Assembly (NCBI GenBank): GCA_017421125.1
Contig: JAFOMZ010000095.1
Span: 1-47,611, forward strand
Length of the DNA stretch: 47,611 nucleotides
Direction of reading: 5' to 3'
DNA from: Solobacterium sp.
GTDB taxonomy: Bacteria > Bacillota_I > Bacilli_A > Erysipelotrichales > Erysipelotrichaceae
Shown here: piece by piece, positions 8,270-17,095 of the stretch
How positions within the stretch are numbered: position 1 is the stretch's first letter
Layout of the letters: each line of letters opens with the position of its first letter
Notes under the pieces: model-generated
What the model was told of the DNA's origin: nothing
The model's input: the letters and a program-made list of their open reading frames with translations, nothing else
Database searches by the model: none
Translations under genes and position numbers: made by a program

Positions 8270-9088
8270 TTACAGTCCCTGTTCTTTCACAAATGCATAG
8301 AAATCAAGTTCTGCCTGGGCATCCTTTTCGCTGATCGTTCCGACCGGATGTGCATAGAAGATGTATTCTTCCTCCCCGTCCAGCCCGAAGGCTTCGTCTG
8401 CCAGTCTGCCGTTTACAGAGCCGATGGCACATGAACCGAGTCCAATGCTGGTAGACGCAAGATACAGGTTTTCTGTGATATGGCCTGCGTCGATCAATAC
8501 AACTCTGTGCGCATAGATACCGTATCTCCATTCAGCTCTGTAAGCAACAAAGCTGTAATAGAATACAACATTTGCCTTAGCGCCCCAAACCTGACCATTC
8601 AGTGATTCTCCGACAAATCCATCCAGATCATCACATTTCCCAAGGAATTCTATCTGATGCTTCAGCGGTAGATAATGGTAGAATCCGGGTTCCAGGCCTT
8701 CAACTTTCCGGACAGCCAGGTATGTTTCAAATTCATGACGTGCCCCGCCGCAAGGTACGGTACGCAATGTTGCGTAAGACTTTCCGCGGATCCCTTTGAT
8801 CCCCTGGGTCGTCCACAGCAGATAGGACAGTTCAAGAAGCGACATCTCTTCCTGTGTATAAACACGGTGAGACGCTCTGGTATTGATCACATGCAGGAAA
8901 TCATTGTCGATGTTCAATGCGTCATAGTTCACAGGCAGATCGATCGCCTGATCGCGCATCGGTGCCTTTACAAGCGGCGGCTGCGGCTTTTTCAGGTTCT
9001 GATCACTGACCCATGTGTCGTCGTCGAAGTTCGTCCGGACAAATGCCCGTCCTGCTTTAATTCTGCGTTCTGCTTCTTTCTGGTCCAT
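8270..9088 (-). CDS. SagB-type nitroreductase-fold oxidoreductase
   Basis: A 272-residue FMN-dependent nitroreductase-fold protein of the SagB/ThcOx type. Landmarks are INTRASHRVYTQEEMSLLEL (FMN-binding arginines near the fold start), LSYLLWTTQG, LRTVPCGGARHEFETYLAV, PGFYHYLPLKHQIEFLG and YLASTSIGLGSCAIGSVN near the C-terminus. SagB enzymes oxidise azolines in peptide toxins, but many stand-alone relatives have unknown substrates, and no precursor peptide or cyclodehydratase is nearby. I choose the ATG at 9088 because ACGGAGGCATTT precedes it; a longer in-frame ATG at 9109 has no ribosome binding site. It is the last gene of the cysteine operon, so a role in sulfur or redox chemistry is possible. 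Confidence 0.82.
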   Translation of the reverse strand: MDQKEAERRIKAGRAFVRTNFDDDTWVSDQNLKKPQPPLVKAPMRDQAIDLPVNYDALNIDNDFLHVINTRASHRVYTQEEMSLLELSYLLWTTQGIKGIRGKSYATLRTVPCGGARHEFETYLAVRKVEGLEPGFYHYLPLKHQIEFLGKCDDLDGFVGESLNGQVWGAKANVVFYYSFVAYRAEWRYGIYAHRVVLIDAGHITENLYLASTSIGLGSCAIGSVNGRLADEAFGLDGEEEYIFYAHPVGTISEKDAQAELDFYAFVKEQGL

Positions 9089-9110
9089 AAATGCCTCCGT
9101 TTTTTCCATA

Positions 9111-9935
9111 TTACTGTTCGACAGAGCGATAGTAAACAGTTTCGCCCTCCGGAACAGAATGTGTCAGCCAGACGTTTCCTCCGATCACACAGTTGTCACC
9201 GATCTTCGTAGTTCCGCCGAGGATCGTTGCGTTGGCGTAAATAACGACATGGTTTCCGATATCCGGATGACGTTTCCCACCCTTGACCGGGTGTCCGTTT
9301 TCATCCAGTTCGAAGCTTTTTGCGCCGATGGTCACGCCCTGATACAGCTTGACATGATCTCCGAGAACAGCTGTTTCACCCACAACGATACCGGTTCCAT
9401 GGTCTATGCAGAAATGATGGCCGATCGCTGCACCGGGGTTGATATCGATCCCCGTTTTTTCATGCGCATATTCAGTCATGATCCTCGGAATAAACGGTAC
9501 GTTCAGCAGGTACAGTTCATGTGCGATCCGATAGATGGATATTGCATAGAATCCGGGATAGCAGATGATCACTTCGCCTTTTGTCTTTGCGGCAGGGTCA
9601 CCGTCGTAAATCGCCTGAATATCCGTTAACAGAAGACTCTTGATCTTCGGCAGACGAAGCAGGAACTGTTCAGTCAGTTCCTCGGGATCACGTGTGTGAT
9701 CTTTCAGGACCTGAAGGCCGACACTGATCTCCTGTTTCAGCCAGCCGGCAAGTGCTTCCAGGCATTCATCCGCAGTCATTTCCAGATAGCTGAAAAATTG
9801 CGGAAACATGACGACCTGTGCCGCTTTCAAAGCCGATACGCTCCGGGTCCTGTCGGGCATTCTTTCCGCAATGATCAGGTCCGGATCATATTCTTCATCT
9901 ATCATTCTGTGAATATCGTCGTGGGTATAGTTCAT
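9111..9935 (-). CDS. cysE: Serine O-acetyltransferase (EpsC/CysE type)
   Basis: A 274-residue enzyme that makes O-acetylserine from serine and acetyl-CoA, the substrate of CysK. An N-terminal helical part (about 1-125) is followed by DPAAKTKGEVIICYPGFYAI, typical of EpsC-type enzymes. A left-handed beta-helix hexapeptide region then follows (HEKTGIDINPGAAIGHHFCI, then DHGTGIVVGETAVLGDHVKL). The catalytic DHGTG and the usual GGKRHPDIGNHVVIYANATI block are present. The C-terminus is short and lacks the usual long feedback tail seen in E. coli. It starts 5 bases after cysK; GGAG overlaps the cysK stop. Confidence 0.93.
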   Translation of the reverse strand: MNYTHDDIHRMIDEEYDPDLIIAERMPDRTRSVSALKAAQVVMFPQFFSYLEMTADECLEALAGWLKQEISVGLQVLKDHTRDPEELTEQFLLRLPKIKSLLLTDIQAIYDGDPAAKTKGEVIICYPGFYAISIYRIAHELYLLNVPFIPRIMTEYAHEKTGIDINPGAAIGHHFCIDHGTGIVVGETAVLGDHVKLYQGVTIGAKSFELDENGHPVKGGKRHPDIGNHVVIYANATILGGTTKIGDNCVIGGNVWLTHSVPEGETVYYRSVEQ

Positions 9936-9940
9936 ATTAT

Positions 9941-10870
9941 TTACTCCGCAAACATTGCTGTGGAAAGGTAGCGGTCTCCTGAGTCAGGAAGAAGAACTAC
10001 GATATTCTTTCCTGCATTCTCGGGACGCTGTGCCAGCTGAATTCCTGCATAGACTGCAGCACCGGCTGAAATGCCTACCAGGATGCCTTCTTTCTTTCCG
10101 ATCAGCGCGCCGGTCTTCAGGGCATCTTCATTCTTCACTCTGATGATCTCATCATAAACGGATGTATCTAGTACTTCCGGAACAAATCCGGCACCGATAC
10201 CCTGGATCGCATGCGGACCGCTTTTTCCGCCGGAAAGTACCGGTGAAGCATCCGGTTCAACTGCAACGATCCTGATATCCGGATTCTTTTCTTTCAGATA
10301 TTTACCTGTTCCGGTAATCGTTCCGCCTGTACCGACACCTGCCACAAAGATATCGACAGTGCCTTCCGTATCGCTCCAGATCTCCGGACCGGTGGTCTGA
10401 TAATGAGCCCTCCAGTTTGCCGGATTGACAAACTGTCCGGCGATCCATGCGTCCGGTATCTCTGCTGCAAGTTCTTCTGCTTTGGCGATCGCTCCGGACA
10501 TTCCCTTTGTACCGTCACTCAGCACCAGTTCCGCACCATATGCCTTCATCAGTCTTCTGCGCTCTTCCGACATCGTTGAGGGCATAACGATCACTACACG
10601 ATAACCCTTTGATGTTCCGACTGCGGCAAGCCCGATCCCGGTATTTCCGGATGTCGGTTCAATGATCACGGAACCCTCTTTCAGAATTCCTCTTTCTTCT
10701 GCATCCCGGATCATTTCACGCGCAACCCTGTCCTTAACGGAACCGGTCGCATTGAAGTATTCGAGTTTACCGATCAGTTTTGCATTCAGGCCGTATTCTT
10801 TTTCAAGATGTGTCAGTTCCATCAGCGGTGTTCCGCCGATCAGCTGTTCTACTGATGTTTTGATTTTCAT
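9941..10870 (-). CDS. cysK: Cysteine synthase A (O-acetylserine sulfhydrylase)
   Basis: A 309-residue PLP enzyme that converts O-acetylserine and sulfide into cysteine. ATGSVKDRVAREM contains the PLP lysine, PTSGNTGIGLAAVG is the substrate loop, GVGTGGTITGTGKYLKEKNP binds the PLP phosphate, and GIGAGFVPEVLD and GISAGAAVYAG complete the family pattern. The length matches CysK. It is the first structural gene of cysK-cysE-oxidoreductase. The start is set by AAAAGGAGATAAAATAAGAAT. Its 230-base leader contains a small cysteine-rich reading frame and a terminator-like hairpin, pointing to control by attenuation. Confidence 0.95.
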   Translation of the reverse strand: MKIKTSVEQLIGGTPLMELTHLEKEYGLNAKLIGKLEYFNATGSVKDRVAREMIRDAEERGILKEGSVIIEPTSGNTGIGLAAVGTSKGYRVVIVMPSTMSEERRRLMKAYGAELVLSDGTKGMSGAIAKAEELAAEIPDAWIAGQFVNPANWRAHYQTTGPEIWSDTEGTVDIFVAGVGTGGTITGTGKYLKEKNPDIRIVAVEPDASPVLSGGKSGPHAIQGIGAGFVPEVLDTSVYDEIIRVKNEDALKTGALIGKKEGILVGISAGAAVYAGIQLAQRPENAGKNIVVLLPDSGDRYLSTAMFAE

Positions 10871-10927
10871 ATTCTTATTTTATCTCCTTTTTCATGCAGA
10901 GAATTCCGGCAGACAGATATAATACCG

Positions 10928-10958
10928 AAAAAAATCCGGTTGTTTTTAACTCCCGGAC
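10928..10958 (-). terminator. Attenuator hairpin in the cysK leader
   Basis: Read on the minus strand, GTCCGG and CCGGAT form a 6-pair stem around a 13-base loop, directly followed by seven T. It lies about 58 bases before cysK and 30 bases after the stop of the cysteine-rich leader frame. A competing antiterminator is possible: CCCGG plus UUUU in the leader frame (11010-11019) can pair with AAAG-U-CCGGG (10961-10952), covering the 5' arm of this stem. Confidence 0.6.
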
Positions 10959-10987
10959 TTTTGTGTATTCTTTTCAGACTGCCATTC

Positions 10988-11065
10988 TCAAAACAGTTCC
11001 GACATACAGAAAAACCGGGTATCTGTTCTGAGACAACATGCCATTTCAAATCGTTTGAATGCCAT
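10988..11065 (-). CDS. Putative cysteine-rich leader peptide of cysK (25 residues)
   Basis: A 25-codon frame, ATG to TGA, with a very good ribosome binding site (GGAGG, 7 bases before ATG). The peptide includes MACCLRTDTRFFC: Cys at codons 10, 11 and 20. It lies about 40 bases downstream of a possible promoter and ends 30 bases before a terminator-like hairpin upstream of cysK. A cysteine-codon leader before cysteine genes is the classic attenuator layout. A ribosome stalled at codons 10-11 would leave codons 16-19 free to pair with the terminator's 5' arm; a ribosome at the stop codon would cover them. No sequence similarity to a known leader is claimed. Confidence 0.6.
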   Translation of the reverse strand: MAFKRFEMACCLRTDTRFFCMSELF

Positions 11066-11103
11066 ACCCTTTCCTCCGTACTGCCGAAATACTTTACAGA
11101 ATT

Positions 11104-11132
11104 ATCCTATTCCCCGTTTTTTTGAATGTCAA
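11104..11132 (-). promoter_or_regulatory. Likely promoter of the cysK leader
   Basis: On the minus strand a perfect TTGACA is followed after 17 bases by TAGGAT (four of six matches). It overlaps the last codons of the upstream MATE gene. Transcription would start about 30 bases before the leader peptide ATG. Confidence 0.45.
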
Positions 11133-12468
11133 CAGATTTGATCGTCTCCGGGTAAAGACGGTAATACATCAGCATCAGGTATAATGCAGCTCCGATCCAG
11201 GCACCTACCTCAGCAATGAAGATCCCGAGCGACCCGATCAGACGGGGAAGTGTGAAGACAAGAATGATCCTGGCAGCCAGTTCAACGATGCCGCTGATCA
11301 TAGACTGTACGGTCAGGCCAAGTCCCTGCAGCATGCTCTTATAGAGATGCAGCATATACAGCATCAGCAGTGCATAGGACATGACGGAAAGATACTGATA
11401 TGCGGTATCGATGATCATGTCATAATTTATCGCTGTACGTTCTACAAACAAAGACATGATCGTTCTGCCGAACACAAGCATACAGACAGAGATGAATCCG
11501 GACACGATCACACTGAACAACAAACCTGCCCGGACTCCCTCCGGAATGCGTTCTGTCTTTCCTGCCCCAAGATTCTGAGCAGTATAGGAAGCCGCTCCAT
11601 AACCGAAGGCAATACCGGCAGATTCCAGTATTCCGAACATTTTATTCGCCGCAGTATAGCCTGCAACAAAAACAGATCCGTATTGATTCACGGCATTCTG
11701 CAGCGCAAGTCCGCCCGTCGCTATGATGACCACCTGAAATGCCAGAGGCACACCCAGTTTGATCAGATGTACTGCTGTATCCGTATTGAATTTCATGCGC
11801 AGCGGCAGACGGATCTGTTTCATCAGTTTAACTGTGCAGATCACAGCAGCGCAGCCCTGTGCGATCACTGTTGCCGATGCCGCCCCGCCGATCCCCATAT
11901 GGAACTTGTATACGAACAGCAGGTCCAGTCCGATATTGATCAGGGACGCTGCAGTCATCGCGTACAGAGGTGTCCGGGAATCACCGAAGCTCCTCAGCAG
12001 TGCCGCAGCCAGCTGATACGCCGTGATAATGACACATCCCCCGTACAGGATCCCCAGATACGTCAGGGCCCCGTCCATGATATCTGCCGGTGTATTCAGC
12101 AGGGTCAGGGCAGGCTTCATCAACAGGAGAGAACCAACTGTCATCACCGCTGAAATAACTGCCGCGAGAACAACAGAATGCCAGATCGCAGAAACAAGGC
12201 GTTTTTCATTTTCCTGTCCGTATGCTGTAGCTGTCTCGATCGAGAAGCCCTGCATCATGGCCTGTATCGCTCCTACCACCATCCACAGGATCCAGTCACC
12301 GGCACCGACTGCCGCAAGTGCCTGCGGACCGACGCCTCTGCCGATGATCGCGGCATCCGTGATCGTATAGAGCTGCTGAAAAACACTTCCTATGATCAGG
12401 GGAAGCGCAAAGCGGATCAGCAGCACAAACGGTCTGCCGGACGTCATTGAAGTACTGTGCTCATGCAT
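11107..12468 (-). CDS. MATE family efflux transporter (first copy)
   Basis: A 453-residue membrane protein with about twelve hydrophobic segments. The start GRPFVLLIRFALPLIIGSVF is followed by QLYTITDAAIIGRGVGPQAL, the standard MATE entry motif, and the halves repeat (IKLGVPLAFQVVIIATGGLA in the second half). MATE pumps export cationic compounds using Na+ or H+ gradients; the substrate is unknown. It is divergent from a spermidine-acetyltransferase-like gene with a palindrome between them. The ATG has no ribosome binding site and a TATAAT ends only 7 bases before it, so the mRNA may be leaderless. A later in-frame ATG (MTSGRP) also lacks one. Confidence 0.92.
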   Translation of the reverse strand: MHEHSTSMTSGRPFVLLIRFALPLIIGSVFQQLYTITDAAIIGRGVGPQALAAVGAGDWILWMVVGAIQAMMQGFSIETATAYGQENEKRLVSAIWHSVVLAAVISAVMTVGSLLLMKPALTLLNTPADIMDGALTYLGILYGGCVIITAYQLAAALLRSFGDSRTPLYAMTAASLINIGLDLLFVYKFHMGIGGAASATVIAQGCAAVICTVKLMKQIRLPLRMKFNTDTAVHLIKLGVPLAFQVVIIATGGLALQNAVNQYGSVFVAGYTAANKMFGILESAGIAFGYGAASYTAQNLGAGKTERIPEGVRAGLLFSVIVSGFISVCMLVFGRTIMSLFVERTAINYDMIIDTAYQYLSVMSYALLMLYMLHLYKSMLQGLGLTVQSMISGIVELAARIILVFTLPRLIGSLGIFIAEVGAWIGAALYLMLMYYRLYPETIKSVDIQKNGE

Positions 12469-12475
12469 ACACGGT

Positions 12476-12481
12476 ATTATA
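12476..12481 (-). promoter_or_regulatory. -10 box of the first MATE gene, 7 bases from the start codon
   Basis: A perfect TATAAT on the minus strand ends 7 bases before the ATG. GTGAAA, 18 bases upstream and inside the palindrome at 12488-12509, could be the -35 box. If used, transcription begins at or next to the ATG. Confidence 0.45.
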
Positions 12482-12487
12482 TGACAT

Positions 12488-12509
12488 TCAGGTGCTTTAT
12501 TTCACCTGA
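12488..12509. promoter_or_regulatory. Palindrome between divergent MATE and GNAT genes, likely operator
   Basis: TCAGGTG and CACCTGA form a perfect inverted repeat with an 8-base spacer (CTTTATTT). It overlaps the expected -35 areas of both the leftward MATE promoter and the rightward acetyltransferase promoter, so one protein bound here could control both genes. There is no following T run, so it is not a terminator. Confidence 0.5.
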
Positions 12510-12554
12510 GAAACTCCCAATATAGTATGATTTCCGAAAAGGCAGGTTTTATTT

Positions 12555-13055
12555 ATGACAGAACTCACATTCCGCTTCGCGGTAAAAGAAGACGTTTCAA
12601 CGATTCTGTATTTCATCAGGCAGCTGGCTGAATACGAAAGAATGAGCAATGAAGTGGTTGCGACAGAAGAATTGCTGGAAGAATGGATCTTTGAAAAGCA
12701 GAAAGCGGAAGTGCTGTTTGCTGTTGCGGATGGAAAAGAGATCGGGTTTGCCCTGTTCTTCCATAACTTCTCAACCTTTCTCGGCAGAGCAGGCATCTAC
12801 CTGGAAGACCTGTTCGTACTTCCTGAATACCGCGGAAAAGGATACGGGAAGGCTATCCTGTCAGAACTGGCAAAGATCACTGTGGAACGGGGCTGCGGCA
12901 GACTGGAATGGTGCTGTCTGGACTGGAACAAACCCAGCATTGATTTCTATCTGTCACTTCATGCGGTTCCGCTGAGTGACTGGACGATATACCGTTTAAC
13001 AGGAAACAGCCTGCTTGAAATGGCAGGATGCACAGAAGAAAAGATGCCCGGATGA
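12555..13055 (+). CDS. GNAT acetyltransferase resembling spermidine/spermine N1-acetyltransferase
   Basis: A 166-residue GNAT protein. Its plan follows eukaryotic-type diamine/spermidine acetyltransferases: FRFAVKEDVSTILYFIRQLA and EYERMSNEVVATEE at the start, IYLEDLFVLPEYRGKGYGKA for acetyl-CoA binding (RGKGYG), and LDWNKPSIDFY, which in that family reads WNxPSIxFY. It would transfer acetyl from acetyl-CoA to a polyamine or another amine or thialysine-like substrate. It is divergent from a MATE pump and 5 kb from the polyamine importer. The ribosome binding site is weak (GCAGG, 8 bases before ATG). Substrate is inferred from motif similarity only. Confidence 0.78.
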   Translation: MTELTFRFAVKEDVSTILYFIRQLAEYERMSNEVVATEELLEEWIFEKQKAEVLFAVADGKEIGFALFFHNFSTFLGRAGIYLEDLFVLPEYRGKGYGKAILSELAKITVERGCGRLEWCCLDWNKPSIDFYLSLHAVPLSDWTIYRLTGNSLLEMAGCTEEKMPG

Positions 13056-13063
13056 TTCCGGGC
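13046..13063. terminator. Hairpin between convergent GNAT and IIB-like genes
   Basis: GCCCGGA and TCCGGGC form a 7-pair stem with a 4-base loop overlapping the GNAT stop codon. Only short T stretches follow (GTTATTTCC), so termination is probably weak and in both directions. Confidence 0.45.
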
Positions 13064-13064
13064 G

Positions 13065-13493
13065 TTATTTCCTGTGTTCTGTATTTTTAGCGATCCATTT
13101 CCTGTGAGAAACAGTCCTGTAATTCCTGATCGCACGTTTTTCCCCTTCAAAACAGAAGGGATTTTTTCCTGTTTCCCTAAATGCAGCGATCACATCTTCT
13201 GCATCTTCTATATAATCTTCTGCATTTACAAGGCCGTACATACGGGTCGGGATCACATAAAACGGTTTTTCCGGATATTTCTCAGCCAGTTTTCCTGAAA
13301 CATACTGCAGACGGGTCGAAAGAAATATGATGTCTGCCTCATCGATCCTGTCACAGTTTTTATATTGATCATAAGGCTTGTACAAAAAGTGTACCTTATC
13401 GTCCAGCCCTTTTTCCTTCAGCTGTCTGTTCAGTACCGCAGATATATAACTGGAAGAAAAGCCTCCCCTGCATGTGATCATGATCGTCAGCAT
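13065..13493 (-). CDS. Orphan PTS EIIB-like (lactose/cellobiose type) protein, copy 1
   Basis: A 142-residue protein. The N-terminus MLTIMITCRGGFSSSYISAV has the Cys8 and small-residue loop of PTS EIIB domains, where Cys carries the phosphate. The middle (DEADIIFLSTRLQYV, then PFYVIPTRMYG) also fits this fold. An added C-terminal tail of about 40 residues (EDAEDVI...CFEGEKRAI...SHRKWIAK) is not part of usual EIIB. The same tail pattern occurs in the gene at 45891-46289, so the two are paralogues. No EIIA or EIIC gene is nearby, though a 6-phospho-beta-glucosidase is the upstream neighbour. The start has little ribosome binding site; a TATAAT lies about 30 bases upstream. Confidence 0.65.
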   Translation of the reverse strand: MLTIMITCRGGFSSSYISAVLNRQLKEKGLDDKVHFLYKPYDQYKNCDRIDEADIIFLSTRLQYVSGKLAEKYPEKPFYVIPTRMYGLVNAEDYIEDAEDVIAAFRETGKNPFCFEGEKRAIRNYRTVSHRKWIAKNTEHRK

Positions 13494-13570
13494 ATTTCAT
13501 CAAACCATTTCTATACGTGTTTATTATACTGCATCAGACTCATAGTCCCTGCCTTCCTGCATTGCATTTT

Positions 13571-13602
13571 AAAAAGCACACGGACCATGTGATCCATGTG
13601 CT
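13571..13602 (-). terminator. Terminator of the 6-phospho-beta-glucosidase gene
   Basis: AGCACATGGA and TCCGTGTGCT pair in nine of ten positions around an 8-base loop, followed on the minus strand by TTTTT. It could also work weakly on the plus strand (GTTTTTG follows). Confidence 0.75.
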
Positions 13603-13637
13603 GTTTTTGCTGTATTCAGAAGAACCTGTTCAAATGA

Positions 13638-15101
<1,464 letters not shown>

Positions 15102-15128
15102 TTATCCTCCTGTTATTCTTCTGATTTC

Positions 15129-15157
15129 ATTGTATTGGAATAATGGATATGTGCCAA
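15129..15157 (-). promoter_or_regulatory. Promoter of the 6-phospho-beta-glucosidase gene
   Basis: On the minus strand TTGGCA and TACAAT are spaced by exactly 17 bases, about 33 bases before the ATG. I saw no antiterminator-type hairpin (RAT site) in the short leader, so BglG-type control is not evident. Confidence 0.7.
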
Positions 15158-15169
15158 TGAAAAGAGAAT

Positions 15170-15202
15170 TAAAAATATCACAGAATGCAGTTTCTGTGAT
15201 AT
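15170..15202 (-). terminator. Terminator of the chrA-chrA-pepC operon
   Basis: ATATCACAGAA and TTCTGTGATAT form a perfect 11-pair stem, followed on the minus strand by TTTTTAATT. It lies 8 bases after the pepC stop. Confidence 0.85.
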
Positions 15203-15210
15203 TGACCGGT

Positions 15211-16515
15211 TTATTTCTGCCAGGGCTGTATCACTTCCGGCTCTGTTTCCAGAAGCGCAAGATGTTTTTCTGTCAGATACTTTTTCTGAATGATCGCCTC
15301 ATAAACATATTCGCGGAAATAGGCTTCGCTGCATACAAAGATGCCGTTCTTTCCAAGTTCCCCTCCCCAGCTGTTTTCGATCTTCCATCTGTCTGGTCTG
15401 CCGGATCCATCCAGGTTGACACCTGTAAGGATCATGGCATGCGTTCCGGAACTGACGTTGTAATTCAGACGGTCTGCTTTATCCATGGAGAACTGTACGC
15501 CTCCCAGCAGACCTTCATAGTCAAAGCTGTCCGGATCCCAGACACCGCACTGCCTGTCTCCATACGCTCCTGCATCATTGGAGAACCAGACCGGTTCCAA
15601 ATCCTTCAGCTGCCTGATGCAGAGGTCTTCAAGCTCTTCGATCGGGATATTCAGGAAACGGATATCGCTGTCCGCCATGGAACCGATGTAATGGAACTGA
15701 TACAGGGTATTCATACGTTTATGTTCCGTCGGTTCACACGTTACCATGACATATTCATCCAGGTTATGATTTGTATATTTTTCATAAAATTCCTGCGGTG
15801 TGATCTGCACATCACGATGGAATGTTCCCTGGGCAGTCCTGTATTCAAAGTCAAATGAAGTGACAGGCTCACCAAACACGATGCATTCCATCTTATAGAT
15901 CTCTGCTATCATTTCCCGTTTGACAGGCTGAGGATCTTTTCCTTCAGCGCACACCCTGCGCAGAATGGATATATCCTTGCGGACCAGATTATTCAGCAGA
16001 CGCATGAACTGTTCCGTATGCTCCGACTGATATGTCTCAGGCATTACAGACGCGGGGACAATGCCGTATTTCCTGACCAGGTCCACTGCCATATTCCAGT
16101 ATCCGCCGTCATGGAAACCGTTCAGGAGATATTCCATCATACGGTCATCCAGCGGCTTGTCCGCGTTTGCGATGGCAAGTTCCAGAGCATTGTTTGCTTT
16201 TTCCAGCTTGTCATAGAACGCAATATAGTTGCCTGAAAGATAGAATTCCTTCATGCCTGTTTTTTCCGCACACTGTTCACGCAGGATATTCAGTACGGCA
16301 AAAGCCCAGCATCTGCCTGATTTCTGCTGTGCAGTGATCCCGTGTGTTTCGATCTCCACGCTGAACGAACCATTCAGCTTCGCGGCAGACATAGGCAGAA
16401 AAGCAAGATCCTTCAGTTCTGTTCTGGCGCAGGCTGCAGTATTTGTCAATGCGGTCCGGTCATTCTCATAACCATTCCGGAACGCCTCAAGCATTTCATT
16501 CGTGATCCCGTTCAT
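15211..16515 (-). CDS. pepC: Aminopeptidase C (bleomycin hydrolase family, C1 peptidase)
   Basis: A 434-residue cytoplasmic cysteine aminopeptidase that trims peptides from the N-terminus. The catalytic triad is visible: Cys69 in QKSGRCWAF, His in SGTHAMILTGV and Asn in IENSWGGELG. The N-terminal NGSFSVEIETHGI and the length fit PepC. I set the start at the ATG at 16515 (MNGITNEML) because GAGGAG lies 6 bases upstream and a longer frame would run through the end of the chromate transporter gene. It is 10 bases downstream of that gene and is the last gene of the operon. The link between a chromate-type transporter and a peptidase is unexplained. Confidence 0.92.
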   Translation of the reverse strand: MNGITNEMLEAFRNGYENDRTALTNTAACARTELKDLAFLPMSAAKLNGSFSVEIETHGITAQQKSGRCWAFAVLNILREQCAEKTGMKEFYLSGNYIAFYDKLEKANNALELAIANADKPLDDRMMEYLLNGFHDGGYWNMAVDLVRKYGIVPASVMPETYQSEHTEQFMRLLNNLVRKDISILRRVCAEGKDPQPVKREMIAEIYKMECIVFGEPVTSFDFEYRTAQGTFHRDVQITPQEFYEKYTNHNLDEYVMVTCEPTEHKRMNTLYQFHYIGSMADSDIRFLNIPIEELEDLCIRQLKDLEPVWFSNDAGAYGDRQCGVWDPDSFDYEGLLGGVQFSMDKADRLNYNVSSGTHAMILTGVNLDGSGRPDRWKIENSWGGELGKNGIFVCSEAYFREYVYEAIIQKKYLTEKHLALLETEPEVIQPWQK

Positions 16516-16525
16516 AGCATTCTCC

Positions 16526-17095
16526 TCAGAATCCGAACACGATCCCTGCGGCAGCTGCAGCACATATGATAACGATCGGATGGATCTTTGGTTTGTACAG
16601 GTAGAAAGCCAACAGTACTGCAAACAGGCCGCATGCTTTCCAGTTGAACAGGCTCAGCATATTTCCTGTTGACTGCCAGAGGCTCACATTGAGCAGGGAA
16701 CTGATATAGATGCTCATGACTGCCGCAATGATCAGTCCGCATACCGCCGGACGAAGGCCTTCAAAGACACCGTTGACGATCGGTGAACTGCGGAACTTTT
16801 CCAGGATCTTTGCGACGATGCATATAACGATAATACTGGGCGCTACCAGGGAAAGCGTCGCCGCTATGCCGCCCGCAAGACCGTACATATGGAAGCCGAC
16901 ATAGGTCGCCATATTAACGCCGATCGGACCGGGTGTCGATTCACTGACAGCGATCATCGTCGTCAGATCTTCGATCGTAAACCATCCGTATTTGACAGCC
17001 ATTTCCTTCAGGAACGGGATCGAAGCCAGACCGCCGCCAACCGCAAACAGACCGGTCTTAAAGAATTCAATGCATAATCTGATGAAGTCGCTCAT
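16526..17095 (-). CDS. Chromate transporter family protein, second half-size subunit
   Basis: A 189-residue CHR-family membrane protein. It carries the family motifs FFKTGLFAVGGGLASIPFLK and AVSESTPGPIGVNMATYVGF, with about five or six membrane segments. Half-size CHR proteins work in pairs; this one overlaps its partner's stop by 4 bases (ATGA), which suggests equal translation and a heteromer. In known CHR members chromate efflux is driven by the membrane potential, but many members have never been tested and substrate remains open. The C-terminal part (FYLYKPKIHPIVIICAAAAA) is a membrane segment. Confidence 0.88.
   Translation of the reverse strand: MSDFIRLCIEFFKTGLFAVGGGLASIPFLKEMAVKYGWFTIEDLTTMIAVSESTPGPIGVNMATYVGFHMYGLAGGIAATLSLVAPSIIVICIVAKILEKFRSSPIVNGVFEGLRPAVCGLIIAAVMSIYISSLLNVSLWQSTGNMLSLFNWKACGLFAVLLAFYLYKPKIHPIVIICAAAAAGIVFGF

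Noticed and set aside
10867-11049. 60-codon minus-strand frame overlapping the cysK leader
   Set aside because: Starts with TTG without a ribosome binding site and runs into the cysK start; the 25-codon frame at 10988-11065 has a perfect site and better position.
10871-11106. T-box or S-box riboswitch before cysK
   Set aside because: I found no T-box consensus block and no SAM riboswitch core; only the leader frame and hairpin are present.
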